64,000 nt of DNA from Deinococcus budaensis (GTDB lineage: Bacteria > Deinococcota > Deinococci > Deinococcales > Deinococcaceae). Below, piece after piece: positions 61,106-64,000 of this stretch; position 1 is the stretch's first letter, and each line of letters starts with the position of its first letter. The translations under genes were made by a program, and so were the position numbers. The notes beneath the pieces are model-generated. The model worked only from the letters and a program-made list of their open reading frames with translations, did no database searches and was not told the DNA's origin. Location of the stretch: the NCBI RefSeq assembly GCF_014201885.1, contig NZ_JACHFN010000007.1:124001-188000 (forward strand), in the 5' to 3' direction.

Positions 61106-62770
61106 TCAGTCCAGGCTGTGCTGGGTTGTTCGTGGCGTGTAACTGTAGCTGTAGGTCGTATCCTTTTGAACATCCACCTTATTCAGTACGAAGCCGATGA
61201 CGTGCAGCCCACTTCGCTCGACTCGGCGCAGCGCCGCCCGGATTGCCTGGAGGGATGTCGTGCGGGCCTCAGTAACCAGCACAATGCCGTCGGTGTGGCG
61301 GGCGAGCACCAGCCCATCGGCGATAGCCAACAAGGGTGGACTATCGATCAGCACAATGTCATAGGCCTGACTCCAGCGGTCGAGGATAGCCCCGAGATCA
61401 AGCTGGGTCAGCAGCACCAGACTTTCATGTAGTCCAGGGCCAGCAGGCAGCAAATCGACGTTGGGTTCTACGCGCAGCACCTGAACGTTATCCGGATTCT
61501 TCAAGGCGTCTTGCAGGTTGCGGCTGCCGCCCATCCCCACCAACGGCTTCCAGTCGTGCGAGGCGCTGTACTTTTCCCATACCTGTTGCTGGGTGCCGCG
61601 GCGCAGGTCGCCGTCGATGATCAGCACCCTCTTGCCAGCGGTAGCGAACGCGTCGGCCAGGGTCGCGGTGATGCTGCTTTTGCCTTCGCCGGGTGCAGTC
61701 GACGAAACCGTCAGGCGCAAGCGGTCCTGTTGCTGAAACATAGAAAGGATGTTGACGCGTAAGAATCCCACTGCCTCGTAGAGTCCGGCACTCTTGCCTT
61801 GGTCCACGATTCCCCGCAAGATCACGTCCCGGCGCCGCAACCTGGGAATAACCCCCAGGGTGGGAATGTTGAAATCCAGCAGATCGTCCTCCGCCTTGAC
61901 CGTCTTGTCGGTCAGGGCGCGGGCCGCCGTCAGGGCGCTGCCAAGCAAGAGGGCCAGCAGTCCCCCCAGCAAGGCTGCCGACAAAGGCTGAGGTGCAATC
62001 GGCGCGAACGGCTGTGCGGCTGGTGAGACGCGGGTCAGGGTCCCGCTGGCCGCCTGCAACAGGATCGACACGCGGGCCAAGTTCTCCTGCAAAGACGCGC
62101 GTGTCGACAGCAGAGTCTGACGCTCGACACCCGTACTGCCCGCTGTTTGCAGGCGCCGCTCGATCTCGGCGATCTGGGCCCGCAGGGTGGCTGCACTCTT
62201 CTCGATTCCCTCCAGAGCTCGGCTGGCGTCCCAGCGGATGAGGTTGGTTGCCGCCGTGTCAGCCAGAATCCGTGCGGCGGTAGCTGTCCTGGCGTCGGCT
62301 TGCAGGGTATACAGGCCGTTCCCGTAGGGGTCAATCTGGGGAATGATTTGCAACGAGGTGATCTCGTTACGCTGCAACTCGGTCTCCAGTGCCGAAATCA
62401 GCGAGGCCCGTTCTGGAGCAGTCAGCTGCTCGACGCCCTGCAAGTCCTCCGCGATCGCCGTGATCACTGCGGAACTGTGCAGCGCCTGCTCCGCGGCCCC
62501 ATCCGGCAGGGGCGGCGCAGTCACGAGCGTCTGATTGACCACTCCGGAATTGGCCTGACCATTGGAAGCCAGGACGACCGCCTCTGCGCGGTAGACCGGA
62601 GGCTGAGCGCGCGCCCAGAAGTAGGCAGCCAATCCGACTGCCAGACTCAGCAGCAGCAGCCAAGGCCAGTTGCGCAGCAGAGCGCGCCCTGCCAGAGCAA
62701 GGTCCAAATCTCCACTGGAGCGGGTCCCCGACGCATTTTGCGAGCTGTCGAAGTTACGGTTCACGGCCAC
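61106..62770 (-). CDS. polysaccharide co-polymerase / BY-type tyrosine kinase (Wzc-like)
   Basis: 554 residues. TM1 lies near 36-52 and the second membrane helix at about 262-285, bounding a periplasmic Wzz domain with coiled coil ([20 protein letters not shown]). The cytoplasmic kinase has Walker [18 protein letters not shown], Walker A' [13 protein letters not shown] and Walker [11 protein letters not shown]. The C-terminal tyrosine cluster is short: [15 protein letters not shown]. It controls chain length and export by autophosphorylation. It is cotranscribed with gmd-fcl. A phosphatase is not seen in the window. Confidence 0.92.
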   Translation of the reverse strand: MAVNRNFDSSQNASGTRSSGDLDLALAGRALLRNWPWLLLLSLAVGLAAYFWARAQPPVYRAEAVVLASNGQANSGVVNQTLVTAPPLPDGAAEQALHSSAVITAIAEDLQGVEQLTAPERASLISALETELQRNEITSLQIIPQIDPYGNGLYTLQADARTATAARILADTAATNLIRWDASRALEGIEKSAATLRAQIAEIERRLQTAGSTGVERQTLLSTRASLQENLARVSILLQAASGTLTRVSPAAQPFAPIAPQPLSAALLGGLLALLLGSALTAARALTDKTVKAEDDLLDFNIPTLGVIPRLRRRDVILRGIVDQGKSAGLYEAVGFLRVNILSMFQQQDRLRLTVSSTAPGEGKSSITATLADAFATAGKRVLIIDGDLRRGTQQQVWEKYSASHDWKPLVGMGGSRNLQDALKNPDNVQVLRVEPNVDLLPAGPGLHESLVLLTQLDLGAILDRWSQAYDIVLIDSPPLLAIADGLVLARHTDGIVLVTEARTTSLQAIRAALRRVERSGLHVIGFVLNKVDVQKDTTYSYSYTPRTTQHSLD

Positions 62771-62921
62771 CGCCGTGGGATGTGCAGAAGTGCCGCCCGT
62801 TGCCTGGCCAGTGCCTTGCTGCCGTTGGTGTGTGGTTCGTAGTCGCCTTTGTCACGGATACCGTTCCTAACGTTTGAGCTTATCACGCTCGCTGCACAGC
62901 TGAACCGATGCTGCTGACCAG

Positions 62922-64000
62922 TCACAGTCCACTTTCAGTTGGCTGCTGACCGACGAATTTGGTCATGGTGGCTTCTCCGGCCGCGCTGATCCCTTCGCGG
63001 CGAATGACTTTCAGGAGGGTCCTCAAGAGGATGCGGGCGTCCAGTACCGGGGACACGTGATCGACGTACCAGACGTCCAACGTAAATCTGGTCGGCCAGT
63101 CGATGGCGTTGCGGCCATTGACCTGCGCCCACCCCGTGATACCGGGCCGCACCTCATGACGCCGGGCCTCAGCCTCGCTGTAAAGGGGCAGGTACTCCAT
63201 CAACAAGGGGCGCGGCCCCACCAGACTCATGTCTCCTCGCAGGACGTTCCACAGTTCAGGCAGCTCGTCCAGACTGGTCGCCCGCAGCAGACGGCCAAAG
63301 GCCGTGAGGCGTTCGGCATCGGGCAGCAGTTGGCCCGCAGCGTCACGCGCGTCGGTCATGGTCCGGAACTTGTACATGGTGAAAGGCAGCCCATTCAGGC
63401 CGGGGCGCGTCTGGGCGAACAGCACCGGGCTGCCCAGCCGGGTGCGTACCATCCAGGCCAGCCCCAGCAAAGGCAGCGCCAGCAGGACCAAGCCGCTACC
63501 GGCCACCAGAATGTCCGTGCCGCGTTTCCATGGGTGTTGCCGGGCCAGCTGACGCCCTTGCCAGTGATGGGCGTAGAACTCCAGCCACTGCGCTTCAACG
63601 TGCACCGGTGAGAAGTTCATGGTCACCCAGCTGCGGCCCTCTTGGCCGTAGGTCGCCGCCAGAGCAGGCTGGTTCAGCAGGGTCAGCAGGGCCTGAGCGA
63701 GGGCATCAGGGTCACCTACCGGCACCTGTAAGCCTGTTTTTCCGGGGAGCACCGTGTCCACAGCACCCGTCGCGGTGGTGGTGACGACAGGGAGGCCAGC
63801 ACTGGCCGCCTCCAGCGCCACCAACCCCAAGCCTTCCCGGTAAGTCGGGAGCGCCAACACCGTCATCAATGCGTAGTAGGGCGCCACTTGGGCCACATGC
63901 CCCACCCGTACGATCTGCGGGTGTGTCTCCAAGCGCTCACGGACCTCGGGAGGAAGGGGGTCGGTCGCGTCGTCCCCACCCACCAGCAGCAAATGAGCAT
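62922..64000 (-). CDS. glycosyltransferase fused to undecaprenyl-phosphate sugar transferase (5' end outside window)
   Basis: At least 359 residues; the frame is still open at the window edge. The first 140 visible residues are the C-terminal half of a GT4 glycosyltransferase (ALPTYREGLGLVALEAASAG, LPVVTTTATGAVDTVL). They are fused to a WcaJ/WbaP-type phosphoglycosyl transferase with one membrane helix (ILVAGSGLVLLALPLLGLAW), TMYKFRTMTDARD, GLLLRATSLDELPELWNVLR-like segment and RPGITGWAQVNGRNAID. The transferase starts the lipid-linked repeat unit. Such a fusion of starter and second transferase is uncommon. It lies upstream of wzc with a gap of 151 bases. Confidence 0.9.
   Translation of the reverse strand, partial: AHLLLVGGDDATDPLPPEVRERLETHPQIVRVGHVAQVAPYYALMTVLALPTYREGLGLVALEAASAGLPVVTTTATGAVDTVLPGKTGLQVPVGDPDALAQALLTLLNQPALAATYGQEGRSWVTMNFSPVHVEAQWLEFYAHHWQGRQLARQHPWKRGTDILVAGSGLVLLALPLLGLAWMVRTRLGSPVLFAQTRPGLNGLPFTMYKFRTMTDARDAAGQLLPDAERLTAFGRLLRATSLDELPELWNVLRGDMSLVGPRPLLMEYLPLYSEAEARRHEVRPGITGWAQVNGRNAIDWPTRFTLDVWYVDHVSPVLDARILLRTLLKVIRREGISAAGEATMTKFVGQQPTESGL

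Overview
The window reads as chromosome or megaplasmid DNA from a high-GC, free-living bacterium. GTG and TTG starts and translationally coupled (ATGA, TGATG, TTGA) junctions are frequent. The gene mix suggests a Deinococcus-type organism: a PilG/PilI/PilJ/ChpA-like chemosensory operon, secreted WD40 and astacin proteins, a baeRF-like protein, and two liv-type binding proteins without permeases. That assignment is inference from family resemblance, not a database result. I see no rRNA, tRNA, CRISPR array or intact insertion sequence.

Region 1 (1-12297) is a nearly complete purine-ureide/glyoxylate block. On the minus strand lie a malate synthase (cut by the window edge), glycerate 2-kinase, tartronate semialdehyde reductase, hydroxypyruvate isomerase and glyoxylate carboligase. 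Divergent from gcl, on the plus strand, is a tightly coupled run: a second malate synthase, allantoate amidohydrolase, allantoinase, ureidoglycine aminohydrolase and malic enzyme. Allantoin is thus turned into glyoxylate, which can leave through tartronate semialdehyde/glycerate or through malate/pyruvate. IclR/AllR-like palindromes precede several of the transcription units.

Region 2 (12294-31195) is mixed. It holds a frameshifted aquaporin relic, a UspA protein, a DUF421 membrane protein, a secreted WD40 protein, an SgrR-like regulator divergent from an MFS exporter, a 3-hydroxyacyl-CoA dehydrogenase, a large ATPase-TPR-BTAD regulator, MerR and MocR pseudogenes, an astacin-like lipoprotein protease with FG-GAP/VCBS repeats, an alpha/beta hydrolase and a baeRF-like protein. 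Several long gene-poor gaps lie here.

Region 3 (31196-39748) is a seven-gene chemosensory operon: response regulator, CheW-like adaptor, periplasmic binding protein, MCP, double-Hpt CheA-CheW-REC kinase, REC-DUF4388 protein and REC-Roadblock-like protein. The binding protein inside the operon and the putative Roadblock (MglB-like) output domain are its most unusual features.

Region 4 (39782-49544), mostly minus strand, holds a GH1-like glycosidase, a small membrane protein, a chimeric acyltransferase/PIG-L pseudogene, an HtrA-like lipoprotein protease, a two-component system and a trypco2-like protein. Relics of a gluconate locus with an intact gluconokinase and an orphan liv-type binding protein follow.

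Region 5 (49610-64000) has a membrane phospholipase D-like protein, an apparently undescribed helical-repeat protein, and the end of an exopolysaccharide locus: CapD-like dehydratase, DegT aminotransferase, flippase, fcl, gmd, BY-kinase and an undecaprenyl-phosphate sugar transferase fused to a glycosyltransferase. Its flippase-fcl-gmd part is visibly less GC-rich than the rest.
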